A stretch of 64,000 nt of DNA from Mucilaginibacter boryungensis (GCF_015221995.1 NZ_JADFFM010000001.1:248001-312000); one strand, 5' to 3'; counted from the first letter of the stretch, positions 1 to 8,875 are shown. Notes: generated from the sequence alone by a model not told the origin. Program-made: numbers and translations.

Positions 1-1947
1 GGCATATTCGCTTCATCCATCACCAAAAACCAAATTATAGCTTTCGCGCTGGCAGTTTTCCTTTGCTTTTTTGTATTCAGCGGGTTTGATTCGCTGAGTG
101 GCTTATTATCATTACAGGATTACGCCATTCAGTATTTAGGTATAAACGAACATTACCAATCGGTTAGTCGCGGAGTGCTGGATACACGCGATCTGGCCTA
201 TTTTATTATCCTTTCTACTTTATTTATAGCCTTAACGCTGCTGGTGCTGGTTCGCCAAAGGCAAAAGAAAATAAACTTAAAAGCATCGGGCATATTGGTA
301 GGGGCGATGGTTGTGCTGTTGGTTTTAGCTAACATATCCTTTACCCGGTTCGATTTTACTAAGGAGAAACGCTACACTGTCTCTGCTATTAGCAGGCAGG
401 TAATGGATAGTCTGCCGCAAAAGGTTAAAGTAACGTTATACTTAAAAGGCGATAACTTCCCCTCGGGGATGAAACGTCTGCAATGGGCCAGTCGAGATAT
501 GCTGAACGATCTGCAATCGTACAGTCACGGTAAACTTCAGTTTGATATTGTAGACCCGTTAAAACATAGTACCAATCAGCAAGAACAGGAGCAATTTGAA
601 CAGGATTTAGAAAGCAAAGGCCTGCTGCCTACCACACTTAGCATAGCTACTGACGGAGGGCAAACCCAAAAATTGATATATCCCGGAGCGATCATCCATG
701 CGGGGAATAGCGAGATTGCTGTAAACCTGTTACAGAAACGCGAAGGCCTATCAGATGATGAGCAACTGAACAATACTATCCAAAACCTGGAATACGCGTT
801 TACCTCGGCCATTAAAAAAGCGGTTACCACAGGCCGGCAGCGCATTGCTTTTACAGGCGGGCACGATGAACTAAGCAATGCCCAATTGGAGGATGCCGTA
901 AGGGCGTTATCAGATGGATTTGATGTTGGCCGGGGGCTCGACCTGAAGCTGGTACCATTTGATACCCTGAAAACTATTAGCCTGATTATTATAGATAAAC
1001 CCGAAAAGCCTTTCACCGAACTGGAAAAATTTAAGCTTGACCAATACTTAATGAACGGCGGCCGCATTATTTGGGCCATTGACCAGGTAAATGCCGATCT
1101 GGATAGCTTGCACGGGCGCGGCAACCAGCAAATGGCCTTCCCTAAAAAGTTGAACCTGGACGACCAGTTATTTACCTATGGGGTTAGAATTAATTACGAT
1201 TTGATAGCTGACATGAGCTGCGCACAGATCCCCATTGCAACCGGTAATATGGGTGGCCGCCCGCAGATACAATTGTTGCCCTGGCTATTTTACCCGCTGT
1301 TTGTGCCTATGTCAAAACACCCTGTCGTTAAAAACCTGGATGCCATCCGCAGTGAATTTGCCAGCACTATTGATACGCTGGGTATAAAAAACGTAACGGA
1401 AACCGTATTGCTTAAATCATCGCCCTACAACAAAAAGTTTAATACCCCATATATGCTTTCGCTGCAGGCACTGGAGCAATTGCCCGACCCGCGGGTTTTC
1501 CAGAGCGAGCAAAAAAATGTGGCAGTATTATTAGAAGGCAATTTCAAATCGGCCTTTTTAAATAGGCCCGTACCAGAAGGGTTTACCGAACATATACAGC
1601 CGTTGCCCGTTAGCAAGCCCACAAAAATGGTAGTAATTAGCGATGGTGATATTTTTAAAAACCAATTAGCGACCGATAGTTCGGCTTATCCGCTGGGGTA
1701 TGATCATTATATGCGCAAAACCTTTGGTAACCGTAATTTTCTGCTAAACCTAGCCGATGCAATGACAGGCGATAGCCGTTTAATTGATCTGCGTACCAAA
1801 GAAATACAGTTGCGCCTGCTAAACCGCGCCCGTATCCGTAACGAAAAGATGTTTTGGCAGGTGATAAATACGGTTGGGCCTTTGTTGTTGGTGTTAATAT
1901 TCGCTATTTTTCAACATTATTTCCGTAAACGGAAGTATGCACACTAA
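1..1947 (+). CDS. GldF-GldG fusion (gliding ABC transporter permease plus substrate-binding-like part), 5' partial
   Basis: The frame is open from base 1 to the stop at 1945-1947, so the gene begins outside the window. The first ~80 codons read like the C-terminus of GldF, an ABC-2 type permease: a membrane helix, an extracytoplasmic stretch with YHY-like spacing before SRGVLDTRDL, then a last helix at about 190-265. With no stop codon the frame continues into GldG: a new helix (about 295-345), the FDFTKEKRYT motif just after it, a long periplasmic domain, and a final C-terminal helix with a basic tail (1860-1940). In Flavobacterium gldF and gldG are separate genes needed for gliding and type IX secretion-linked motility. 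Here they are one polypeptide. A GTG at 175 would be an internal codon, not a start. dnaN follows after 32 bases. Confidence 0.88.
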   Translation, partial: GIFASSITKNQIIAFALAVFLCFFVFSGFDSLSGLLSLQDYAIQYLGINEHYQSVSRGVLDTRDLAYFIILSTLFIALTLLVLVRQRQKKINLKASGILVGAMVVLLVLANISFTRFDFTKEKRYTVSAISRQVMDSLPQKVKVTLYLKGDNFPSGMKRLQWASRDMLNDLQSYSHGKLQFDIVDPLKHSTNQQEQEQFEQDLESKGLLPTTLSIATDGGQTQKLIYPGAIIHAGNSEIAVNLLQKREGLSDDEQLNNTIQNLEYAFTSAIKKAVTTGRQRIAFTGGHDELSNAQLEDAVRALSDGFDVGRGLDLKLVPFDTLKTISLIIIDKPEKPFTELEKFKLDQYLMNGGRIIWAIDQVNADLDSLHGRGNQQMAFPKKLNLDDQLFTYGVRINYDLIADMSCAQIPIATGNMGGRPQIQLLPWLFYPLFVPMSKHPVVKNLDAIRSEFASTIDTLGIKNVTETVLLKSSPYNKKFNTPYMLSLQALEQLPDPRVFQSEQKNVAVLLEGNFKSAFLNRPVPEGFTEHIQPLPVSKPTKMVVISDGDIFKNQLATDSSAYPLGYDHYMRKTFGNRNFLLNLADAMTGDSRLIDLRTKEIQLRLLNRARIRNEKMFWQVINTVGPLLLVLIFAIFQHYFRKRKYAH

Positions 1948-1979
1948 TTTTTATATTTTTGATAGATTAATTCCTTGAT

Positions 1980-3107
1980 ATGAGATTCATAGTTTCGACT
2001 TCTACGTTACTTAAGCAACTACAGTCTGTAAGCGGTGCGCTTAGCAATAGTACCGTATTGCCGATACTGGAAAACTTTTTGTTTGAAATAAAAGATGGTA
2101 ACCTAACCATCTCGGCTACCGACCTGCAAACCAGCATGACCACTTCGCTGCAACTAAGCGAAGCAAAGGAAAATGGTCGCATAGCTATACCATCGCGCAT
2201 TTTGCTGGATACGCTGAAATCACTGCCCGAGCAGCCTATCGCTTTTTCGGTTGACGACAGCACTTTCGCTATCGAAATAAATGCCGGCGATGGTAAATAC
2301 AAATTAAGCGGCGAGAATGGCGACGACTTCCCTAAGATCCCGGTAGTTGACAATGCTTCATCGGTTAACCTGCCCTCATCGGTATTGGCCGAGGCTATTA
2401 ACAAAACCATCTTCGCGGTTAGTAATGATGAGTTGCGCCCGGCCATGACAGGTGTATTTTGCCAACTGACCCCGCAATCGTTCACCTTTGTAGCTACCGA
2501 TGCGCATAAGCTGGTACGCTACCGCCGTATGGATGCCAAGGCAGAAACTGCTACCTCGTTCATCCTGCCTAAAAAAGCTTTAAACCTGTTAAAATCGTCG
2601 TTACCATCAGAAGATGTGAATGTATCGGTTGAATATAATACCACCAGCGCTTTCTTTAAATTTGGTAACATTAACCTGGTTTGCCGTTTAATTGACGAGC
2701 GCTATCCTGATTACGAAGCAGTTATCCCGCAAAATAACCCTAACCGTATGACCATTGACCGTCAGGCGTTTTTGGGATCGTTAAGTCGTGTGGCTATTTA
2801 TGCTAACAAAACTACGCACCAGGTAAGGTTAAAAATTAACGGCAGTGAATTGAATATCTCATCTGAAGACATTGACTTCAGCAACGAAGCACACGAGCGC
2901 CTGAATTGCCAATATGAAGGCGACGATATGGAAATTGGTTTCAACGCCCGTTTCCTGATAGAAATGCTGAAAAACCTTGCAGGCGAGGAAGTTGCCCTGC
3001 ACATGAGTACCCCCAACAGGGCCGGTTTATTATTACCACAAGGCGGAGACGAGAACGAAGATGTGCTGATGCTGGTAATGCCGGTAATGTTGAATAGTTA
3101 TGCTTAA
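1980..3107 (+). CDS. dnaN: DNA polymerase III beta subunit (sliding clamp)
   Basis: 375 residues, the usual length of a bacterial beta clamp. It forms the ring-shaped dimer that tethers DNA polymerase III to DNA. The N-terminus MRFIVSTSTLLKQLQ, the internal LPILENFLFE segment, the DAHKLVRYR stretch and the C-terminal LVMPVMLN are typical of the three-domain DnaN fold. It starts 32 bases after the gldFG frame and may be cotranscribed with it. A TATTTTTG sequence at 1954-1961 fits the TAnnTTTG -7 element of Bacteroidota, but no good -33 TTG is seen, so a promoter of its own is uncertain. A hairpin terminator follows at 3141. Confidence 0.97.
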   Translation: MRFIVSTSTLLKQLQSVSGALSNSTVLPILENFLFEIKDGNLTISATDLQTSMTTSLQLSEAKENGRIAIPSRILLDTLKSLPEQPIAFSVDDSTFAIEINAGDGKYKLSGENGDDFPKIPVVDNASSVNLPSSVLAEAINKTIFAVSNDELRPAMTGVFCQLTPQSFTFVATDAHKLVRYRRMDAKAETATSFILPKKALNLLKSSLPSEDVNVSVEYNTTSAFFKFGNINLVCRLIDERYPDYEAVIPQNNPNRMTIDRQAFLGSLSRVAIYANKTTHQVRLKINGSELNISSEDIDFSNEAHERLNCQYEGDDMEIGFNARFLIEMLKNLAGEEVALHMSTPNRAGLLLPQGGDENEDVLMLVMPVMLNSYA

Positions 3108-3140
3108 GTGTAAACTTAAATTATAGATCCAAAATGAAAA

Positions 3141-3167
3141 AGCTGGGCGCGATGCCCGGCTTTTTTT
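3141..3167 (+). terminator. Rho-independent terminator after dnaN
   Basis: Arms AGCTGGGC and GCCCGGCT (one G-U pair) with a five-base loop, followed by a run of seven T. It lies 34 bases after the dnaN stop. Confidence 0.85.
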
Positions 3168-3171
3168 GTGA

Positions 3172-3270
3172 AATATTGTCATTGCAAGGAGCATAACCAC
3201 GGCGATTTCGTAACTATAACCGATATACTTACGATGAGATTGCCACGCTGCGCTCGCAATGACAAAATAT
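3172..3270. repeat. Intergenic palindromic element, GTCATTGC type
   Basis: The ends are inverted copies: a left end with GTCATTGCAAGGAGC and a right end with GCGCTCGCAATGACAA. The element of about 100 bases also carries an internal GATTGCCACG stretch. This form resembles the small non-coding palindromes scattered between genes in Pedobacter and Mucilaginibacter genomes. No other copy of this type is in the window. Its right end runs up to the start of the next gene. Confidence 0.7.
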
Positions 3271-3285
3271 TCTTATAACTTAGAT

Positions 3286-3630
3286 ATGATGAACGTTGAA
3301 GAAATCAGGACATTTTGCCTGTCCTTGCCGCACGTAACCGAAGATGTGAAGTGGGGCGCCGACCTTTGTTTTTGTATCGGCGGTAAAATGTTTTGTGTAA
3401 CGGGCCTGGACGGGCCTTTCGGGGTATCCTTTAAAGTTAAAGATGATGAGTTTGAAGAGTTATCCACTACCGAAGATATTATCCCCGCGCCCTATGTAGC
3501 CCGGTATAAATGGATATTTATATCAAATGAAGGCAGATTTACCAGGGCGCAGTGGGAGCATTATATCAGTCAATCATACCAATTGGTTAAGGATAAATTA
3601 CCCAAAGGCGTTAAGGCTAAATTAGATTAA
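3286..3630 (+). CDS. MmcQ/YjbR family protein
   Basis: About 114 residues. The protein has the CyaY-like fold family signature: an N-terminal VEEIRTFCLSLPHVTED, the GGKMFCV strand, then a C-terminal SYQLVKDKLPK. Members are often called DNA-binding proteins, but a firm function is not established. I chose ATG 3286 (or the adjacent ATG 3289). The ATG at 3259 lies within the right end of the palindromic element and would add ten atypical residues. The gene stands alone between two intergenic repeats. Confidence 0.85.
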   Translation: MMNVEEIRTFCLSLPHVTEDVKWGADLCFCIGGKMFCVTGLDGPFGVSFKVKDDEFEELSTTEDIIPAPYVARYKWIFISNEGRFTRAQWEHYISQSYQLVKDKLPKGVKAKLD

Positions 3631-3747
3631 CCAAATTTATTGTGAGAGCCGCAGACTTCCGGCATTTCCAGGCACAAGTTAGGCCATCACGCTGCCGGCC
3701 CCTAAACTTGTGCCAGCGGTACGATATTTTACACTATTAAACAATTT

Positions 3748-3850
3748 GTCATTTCGACCAGGGGGAGAAATCTTATACATCAAACAGGGCGGCTAAACGG
3801 ATAGGATTTCTCCTCACCACGCTCGCCATAATAGTTCGTTCGAAATGACA
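3748..3850. repeat. Intergenic palindromic element, GTCATTTCGA type, copy 1
   Basis: It begins TGTCATTTCGAC and ends with the inverse CGAAATGACA, with inner arms GGAGAAATCTTATAC and a partly inverted GGATTTCTCCTC. A second copy with the same outer arms and the same GGAGAAATCTTATAC segment is at 63341-63443. It is about 103 bases long and non-coding. Confidence 0.8.
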
Positions 3851-3857
3851 CGGCTTG

Positions 3858-5738
3858 TTACTTTGCCAACCATATATTATCCGCCTTGTTCACATCTGGT
3901 GTATAAGTACTGCCCAACTTCATTTGTTTAACAGCCTTAGTTGCTTCAAAATTCAAAGTCACGCTGGTATTGCCCTTTTCCCAGCAGGAAATATCCCGGT
4001 GTATGTTTTTGGTGCTGCCGTCGGTGTATTCAATGTTTAAGTCAACAGGAACAGGCTTGGTGCCTATGGACTTGATCTGCACCTCGTATTTATTGCCCTG
4101 GTTATTTACTTTGGCAATAGCCAGGTCGGGCACGCCGCTGTCAAACCACCAGCGCTTCCAAAACCAGTTCATGTTGCGGCCGGCGCCAGCATTCATGCTG
4201 TTAAAAAAATCGTACGGGCCCGGGTGTTTGCCATGCCAGTTGGCAATATAGTTATGCAACGCTTTGGTGAATAGTTCATCGCCCAGCATATCTTTTACAA
4301 AAAGGTAACCCATAGCCGGTTTCGGGTACGAATCGGTAAAGCCCGATACGCCGCTAATTTGCGTGGTAAGGGTAATAATAGGCTGATCTTCTTCTGTCCC
4401 GGCTGAGTTTTCTACACCCGATACGCCATATGGATCGACAATTTTAGGGTCTATCATAGGCGATATCAGCCACTCGCCGATAGTTGCCCAGCCTTCATCC
4501 ATCCAGCCGTATTTGGTTTCGTTAATACCCATATAAAACGGGAACATGGTATGGAATATTTCGTGGTCGGTTAGTTCAATGGCGTCAGTGGTATTTTCTA
4601 ACGGGTTATCGTTCACCATCATAGGGTACTCCATCTGGTCAAGCCCGTCAAAAACGGTTTCGTGCGGATAGGGGTAAGGCCATTTGGGGAACTTATAGCT
4701 CATGGCATCAACGGTTTTACGAGCGTAACCTACAACAGCATAATAATCTTTATGCTGAGGATTAAATACGGCATCTACCCGGGTGCGCCTGCCGGTTTTT
4801 GGGTCGACCACCAGGCTGGCGGCTTTCCATATGTAATGGTTGCTGGTTGCGAATACAAAATCGGTAACACTATCGGCTTCAAATTTCCAGGTATGGCTAT
4901 TGCCTGCGGTGGTGATATTGCCGGCCTTTACGTCGGCTTCGGTAATAATATCGGTTACGCTGTCCTGTTTGGCGGCTTCATCCATCAGGGTAATAAATTT
5001 GCGGTTCAATACCTCGGCAGGGTTTTTTAAGGTGCCTGTCGCCCAAACTACATAATCGGCCGGGAGGGTAATTTCAGCGTTGAAATGGCAAAAATCATTA
5101 TAAAATTCCTGCGACCCTAAATAGGGGTACTTGTTCCAGCCGTCAATATCATCGTACACGGCTATACGCGGGAAGAAGTACGCCACAAAGAAAGAACCGT
5201 CATCAACCTGGCCAGTGCGGATGTGCGATTTTTTATTAAGGGTATAATTATAATTAAGCGTACAATGCACTGTTGCACCGGGCAATATGCCGCCATCAAC
5301 AGGTACAGGCATATTAGTACCCAGGGTACGAATGGTTTTTATGTCGCGTTCTTTATCGGCAATGATCATTTTGCTGATCTCGACCCCATTGGTCAAATCA
5401 TCCGGAAGGATATTGCTATCGCGGGCCACGCCTTTTTTATAAAGGTTGGGATAAAGCTTGAATAATAATTGATTTAGCGTATCGGGACTGTTGTTTACGT
5501 AATCGATATCTACCGTGCCTTTTATCGATCTTGTTTTTGGGTCGAAGTTTACTTTGATGCGGTAACTGGCGGTATTTTGCCAGTATTTAGCGCCGGGTTT
5601 GCCACTATCGCTGCGGGTATTTTTAGTGTAGGCTTTTGATACATTTACCGGACGGGGCAATGCTGTTTGTGCAAAAGTTGCCTGGTAAACCGTGCTAAAA
5701 AGAATGAAGAAAAATAATTTTCTGAAATATAACGCCAT
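3858..5738 (-). CDS. M1 family metallopeptidase, secreted
   Basis: About 626 residues from the ATG at 5738; a TTG at 5756 is an alternative but would add six residues before the hydrophobic leader. The leader MALYFRKLFFFILF...TFAQ looks like a Sec signal peptide, so the enzyme should act in the periplasm or outside. The zinc site HEIFH (residues about 392-396) and the third ligand Glu 19 residues after the second His fit the M1 HEXXH-X18-E pattern. An N-terminal beta domain precedes it. Substrates of this Bacteroidota subgroup are unknown. It is a single gene, convergent with the small genes on its left and divergent from the DUF4397 genes on its right. Confidence 0.93.
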   Translation of the reverse strand: MALYFRKLFFFILFSTVYQATFAQTALPRPVNVSKAYTKNTRSDSGKPGAKYWQNTASYRIKVNFDPKTRSIKGTVDIDYVNNSPDTLNQLLFKLYPNLYKKGVARDSNILPDDLTNGVEISKMIIADKERDIKTIRTLGTNMPVPVDGGILPGATVHCTLNYNYTLNKKSHIRTGQVDDGSFFVAYFFPRIAVYDDIDGWNKYPYLGSQEFYNDFCHFNAEITLPADYVVWATGTLKNPAEVLNRKFITLMDEAAKQDSVTDIITEADVKAGNITTAGNSHTWKFEADSVTDFVFATSNHYIWKAASLVVDPKTGRRTRVDAVFNPQHKDYYAVVGYARKTVDAMSYKFPKWPYPYPHETVFDGLDQMEYPMMVNDNPLENTTDAIELTDHEIFHTMFPFYMGINETKYGWMDEGWATIGEWLISPMIDPKIVDPYGVSGVENSAGTEEDQPIITLTTQISGVSGFTDSYPKPAMGYLFVKDMLGDELFTKALHNYIANWHGKHPGPYDFFNSMNAGAGRNMNWFWKRWWFDSGVPDLAIAKVNNQGNKYEVQIKSIGTKPVPVDLNIEYTDGSTKNIHRDISCWEKGNTSVTLNFEATKAVKQMKLGSTYTPDVNKADNIWLAK

Positions 5739-5788
5739 AAAAACGGGTGTAGCCAATAAAAGTAATTAGTAAATAGGAATAATAGAAT

Positions 5789-5796
5789 TATTTTTG
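5789..5796 (+). promoter_or_regulatory. Possible -7 element of the DUF4397 gene pair
   Basis: TATTTTTG matches the Bacteroidota TAnnTTTG -7 consensus. TTAG, 19 bases upstream, is one mismatch from the -33 TTTG. The first start codon follows 50 bases downstream. Confidence 0.4.
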
Positions 5797-5845
5797 CGTT
5801 TATATCAATGCCGCGTTAACTATTAAGCTTACCCGGTTAAAACAA

Positions 5846-6544
5846 ATGAAACTAAAAAACTACCGCTATCCTGCTATACTTAGCCTTATTGTTATGGCTG
5901 CCTGGGCCTGCAATAAAAGCGGTGACGATGCGCCCGTGGTTGGTGCAACATCAAAGCTGAATGTGATTAACGCGGTAACCGACATCAGGGCTATTGACTT
6001 TTATTTGAATGGGGTAAGGCAGAATACCAATTCGGCTATTTACCTGTTCAACGCTTCGGGCTATAATACGGTGTTGACCGGCGAGCAGCAATACCAGTTT
6101 AAAAACGATACGCTAGAACGGGCAATACTGGCCGATATTAAACTTAACCCTGCCAAAGCAGATAGCAGTTATACCATGATACTGGCCGGCCAGCAAAGCA
6201 AAAATAACCTGGCTACTATATTTATGAGCGATTATTTTCCGTCGGATACATCGACCAAGGCAAGGGTACGTTTTGTGCAGGCATCACCAGGGACTACCAG
6301 TTATGATATATTTGTGGGCGATACGCTTTCGTTTAAAAACCAGGCGTATAAAGCTTTTACATCGTTCCAAAAAGTAGGGGCAGGTAAAAAGACGGTAAAA
6401 GTTAACGTGGCAGGGACTACCAACAATGTGTTCACCGGTACTATTGTTTTGCAAAAAAATAGTTTTTACACGGTTTATACGGCTGGTCAGCAAGGTGGTA
6501 CGGGTACAAACGCTTTGGGTGTAAGCGCTAATTTAAGCAGATGA
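5846..6544 (+). CDS. DUF4397 domain lipoprotein (1 of 4)
   Basis: 232 residues. A lipoprotein signal ends at Cys22 (AAWAC). Two DUF4397-like beta-rich units follow, at about 35-130 (LNVINAVTDIRAIDFYLNG) and 140-225 (ARVRFVQASPGTTSYDIFVG). Each starts with a conserved 'R/NVINA...D.Y.NG' pattern. The function of DUF4397 is not known; in Bacteroidota it is a common cell-surface lipoprotein domain. The stop codon overlaps the start of the next paralogue (ATGA at 6541-6544), so the two are surely cotranscribed and translationally coupled. Confidence 0.9.
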   Translation: MKLKNYRYPAILSLIVMAAWACNKSGDDAPVVGATSKLNVINAVTDIRAIDFYLNGVRQNTNSAIYLFNASGYNTVLTGEQQYQFKNDTLERAILADIKLNPAKADSSYTMILAGQQSKNNLATIFMSDYFPSDTSTKARVRFVQASPGTTSYDIFVGDTLSFKNQAYKAFTSFQKVGAGKKTVKVNVAGTTNNVFTGTIVLQKNSFYTVYTAGQQGGTGTNALGVSANLSR

Positions 6545-7269
6545 GCAATATAGGTATGAAGCTGAAATATAATGTATTAACGCTATTGTTTTTAGCAGTA
6601 GCGGCAGTGATGTTCGTCCCGTTTATTTCATCGTGCAATAAAGAAAGTGCTAATGCATCGCCCACTGGTTTAAACACACAGCTTAATATTATCCATCTGT
6701 GCCCCGATCTGTTAAAGCCTGTTGATCTGTTTATCAACCTGCGCCAGCAAAATGCCAGATCGTTTGTGTATGGCACGCCTTCAGGCTACCTTTATCTAAG
6801 TTCGCTGGCTACCCCTTTAGAAATACGGTCGGCGCAAGCTAACCAGATACTTTTCTCGAGAGGAGATACCGCCCTGCGCCAAAACACAAGGTATACGGTG
6901 TTTATAACCGGCCTGGTAGCTGAAAATACGCGTACATACATATTTGTGACCGATACCGATGCCGCCCCCAAACAGGGGAATGGCAAAGTGCGGTTCATTA
7001 ATGCGTCGGCACGGAGTGTAAATGTAGATGTGGCAGCAAACGGGGTAACGGCTTTTTCTAACCGGGGGTTTAAGGCAGTTACCAAATATCTTGAACTGCC
7101 CGCGGGTATATATGATTTTAAAATTTATCAAAACGGCACTACCACCGTATTAACAGACCTGCCGAACACCCCTATCCAGGACGGACGCCTGTACACACTT
7201 TACACGCAGGGTGTAGTAGGCCGCGCAGATAGCGCAGCGTTTGCGGCCAAGATACTTACCAATCGTTAA
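6541..7269 (+). CDS. DUF4397 domain lipoprotein (2 of 4)
   Basis: 242 residues from the overlapping ATG at 6541, or 237 from ATG 6556, which gives a cleaner lipoprotein signal (MKLKYNVLTLLFLAV...FISSC). It has the same two-unit DUF4397 plan as its neighbour: LNIIHLCPDLLKPVDLFIN near the start and KVRFINASARSVNVDVAANG in the middle. Tandem paralogues with a 4-base overlap suggest duplication. The binding partner or substrate is unknown. An imperfect hairpin at 7269-7292 follows but has no T-run. Confidence 0.9.
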   Translation: MSNIGMKLKYNVLTLLFLAVAAVMFVPFISSCNKESANASPTGLNTQLNIIHLCPDLLKPVDLFINLRQQNARSFVYGTPSGYLYLSSLATPLEIRSAQANQILFSRGDTALRQNTRYTVFITGLVAENTRTYIFVTDTDAAPKQGNGKVRFINASARSVNVDVAANGVTAFSNRGFKAVTKYLELPAGIYDFKIYQNGTTTVLTDLPNTPIQDGRLYTLYTQGVVGRADSAAFAAKILTNR

Positions 7270-7356
7270 GCCGCCCCATAAATGGGACGGCGATGAATTG
7301 GGTTGATTTTATTCGCCTGCATTTTAGTTATTAAAATTAAGTAGGCCACTAATCTT

Positions 7357-7381
7357 TAATCTCTGATTAACTAATCTCTAA
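7357..7381. repeat. 25-bp dispersed repeat, copy 1
   Basis: This A/T-rich 25-mer recurs exactly, in inverse orientation, at 40708-40732. It sits just before the DedA gene. Its core contains GATTAACTAATC. Confidence 0.75.
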
Positions 7382-7386
7382 ATCCC

Positions 7387-7394
7387 TATCTTTG
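7387..7394 (+). promoter_or_regulatory. -7 element upstream of the dedA-like gene
   Basis: TATCTTTG fits TAnnTTTG exactly. The TTG start codon is 17 bases downstream. No clear -33 TTG is seen at the expected distance. Confidence 0.45.
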
Positions 7395-7411
7395 CCAAAA
7401 ATATATTCCCA

Positions 7412-8059
7412 TTGGAGATCATTAAACACCTCATCGAGTTTATTCTGCACATTGATAAACACCTGGCAGCTATTATCCACGATTATAACTCTACAACCTA
7501 TTTAATCCTTTTCGCTATAATTTTTGCCGAAACAGGTTTTGTAGTTACCCCATTTTTACCCGGCGATTCCCTGCTTTTTGCAGCCGGGGCTATCTTAGCT
7601 GCCAACCCTAATACCGGGATGAACATTTACCTGCTGGCGCTGATATTAATTATTGCAGCGTTTTTGGGAAATACGGTAAACTACTTGTTGGGTAATTACC
7701 TTGGGCCAAAAGTGTTTAAAGAACATAACAAGGTATTGAAACTTGATTACTACCTGCAAACCAAAGCCTTTTTTGACAAGCACGGCGGCAAGGCCGTTAT
7801 ACTGAGTCGTTTTGTGCCTATTATCCGTACTATAGCGCCGTTTGTGGCCGGTGTAGGCCGTATGCCATTTGTCAGTTATAGTTTATATAACTTAATTGGC
7901 GGCACAGCCTGGATACTGATCTTTCTATTTGCCGGTAAATGGCTGGGCGGGCTCGAGTTTTTCAAACAGCATTTCTCGCTGGTTAGCTTAGCTATTATTC
8001 TGGTGTCGGTAATACCGGCTATTATTGCCGGGATTAATAGCAGAAGGAAAACGGCTTAA
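7412..8059 (+). CDS. DedA family membrane protein
   Basis: 215 residues with several membrane helices. The family signature is clear: FAETGFVVTPFLPGDSLLF near residue 40, GNTVNYLLGNYLG, then HGGKAVILSRFVPIIRTIAPFVAG. The last contains the conserved R-x3-P-R region. DedA/VTT proteins act in the inner membrane, and some are lipid scramblases or undecaprenyl-phosphate flippases. The start is a TTG at 7412; no ATG lies nearby in frame. The gene is monocistronic, with a palindromic element after it. Confidence 0.92.
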   Translation: MEIIKHLIEFILHIDKHLAAIIHDYNSTTYLILFAIIFAETGFVVTPFLPGDSLLFAAGAILAANPNTGMNIYLLALILIIAAFLGNTVNYLLGNYLGPKVFKEHNKVLKLDYYLQTKAFFDKHGGKAVILSRFVPIIRTIAPFVAGVGRMPFVSYSLYNLIGGTAWILIFLFAGKWLGGLEFFKQHFSLVSLAIILVSVIPAIIAGINSRRKTA

Positions 8060-8069
8060 TTGTCAAAAC

Positions 8070-8146
8070 GTCATTCCGGACTGTTTCGGGATCCCAACTG
8101 AAGGTCAGATTTGCAAATGAGATGCCGAAACAAGTTCGGCATGACG
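8070..8146. repeat. Intergenic palindromic element, GTCATTCCGGA type
   Basis: It starts GTCATTCCGGACTGTTTCGG and ends with CCGAAACAAGTTCGGCATGAC, so the ends are inverted. It fills the gap between two convergent genes. Confidence 0.7.
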
Positions 8147-8156
8147 GATTTGCCTT

Positions 8157-8873
8157 TTATTGGGCAAAAGCTAATCGCGATTTTTTACCCCTGTAGCTAA
8201 ACCATACAGAATAAGCTATTGGTATAAGGAAATACGTAAAACCTGATATCCCGCAGATATTGTCGGGTAGAATAATAGCCAGGGCCATGGCCAACATGCC
8301 GATGAATACGCTGAACAAATTAATATAGGCGATAGTATGCGTCTCAAAAGCTTCCTTTGGTGTCAGTTCTAAATGTACTTCCTTGCGTTTGGCATTCATA
8401 TACATTAAAAAGAATAGCAGGTAAATAACGCAATAACCGATACCGTATATTAACATTAGGGTGCGGGTTTGGTCGGTACGGGTAATCATACTCATTACTT
8501 TCCCTTCTTGCACGTAGTGCCCGCCCATAAACAGTAGTTGCGAAAGGAATTTCATGGGATAAACGTAGATAAGCACTACAAAAAGCAGTATCCCGTTAAG
8601 GTTCACTGTAAGAGGGTCGTTCAATCCATAGCGTCTGAAAAATATATTCTGACTATTCCATATCAGGAATAACATAGCAAAGCAAGCAGCGAAACTAACG
8701 CCCCCTTTCATGGTTTCATATAGGTCATCGAAAGATTTTGGCACCTCGATAGATACAATGATGAGCGTAAGTGCAAAAGCGAATACCGCATCGCTAAAGG
8801 TTTCAAGGCGGTTAGGCTCGTGACTGCGCCATTCAATTGGTTGTTTTTTGTGCAGGGCTTTTTTTCGTACCAT
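8157..8873 (-). CDS. TMEM175-family potassium channel-like protein
   Basis: 238 residues. The segment RLETFSDAVFAFALTLIIVS (about residues 22-41) carries the hallmark 'FSDxVFA' motif of the first helix of TMEM175, whose bacterial homologues form K+ channels. Five further hydrophobic helices follow, which matches one six-helix repeat. The start codon lies 2 bases after the stop of the upstream gene, so the two form an operon. Conduction by this protein is inferred from family knowledge. Confidence 0.85.
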   Translation of the reverse strand: MVRKKALHKKQPIEWRSHEPNRLETFSDAVFAFALTLIIVSIEVPKSFDDLYETMKGGVSFAACFAMLFLIWNSQNIFFRRYGLNDPLTVNLNGILLFVVLIYVYPMKFLSQLLFMGGHYVQEGKVMSMITRTDQTRTLMLIYGIGYCVIYLLFFLMYMNAKRKEVHLELTPKEAFETHTIAYINLFSVFIGMLAMALAIILPDNICGISGFTYFLIPIAYSVWFSYRGKKSRLAFAQ

Positions 8874-8875
8874 AG

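Noticed and set aside
7269..7292. Terminator after the second DUF4397 gene
   Set aside because: The GCCGCCCCAT/ATGGGACGGC hairpin has a mismatch and no T-run, so it was not listed as a terminator.
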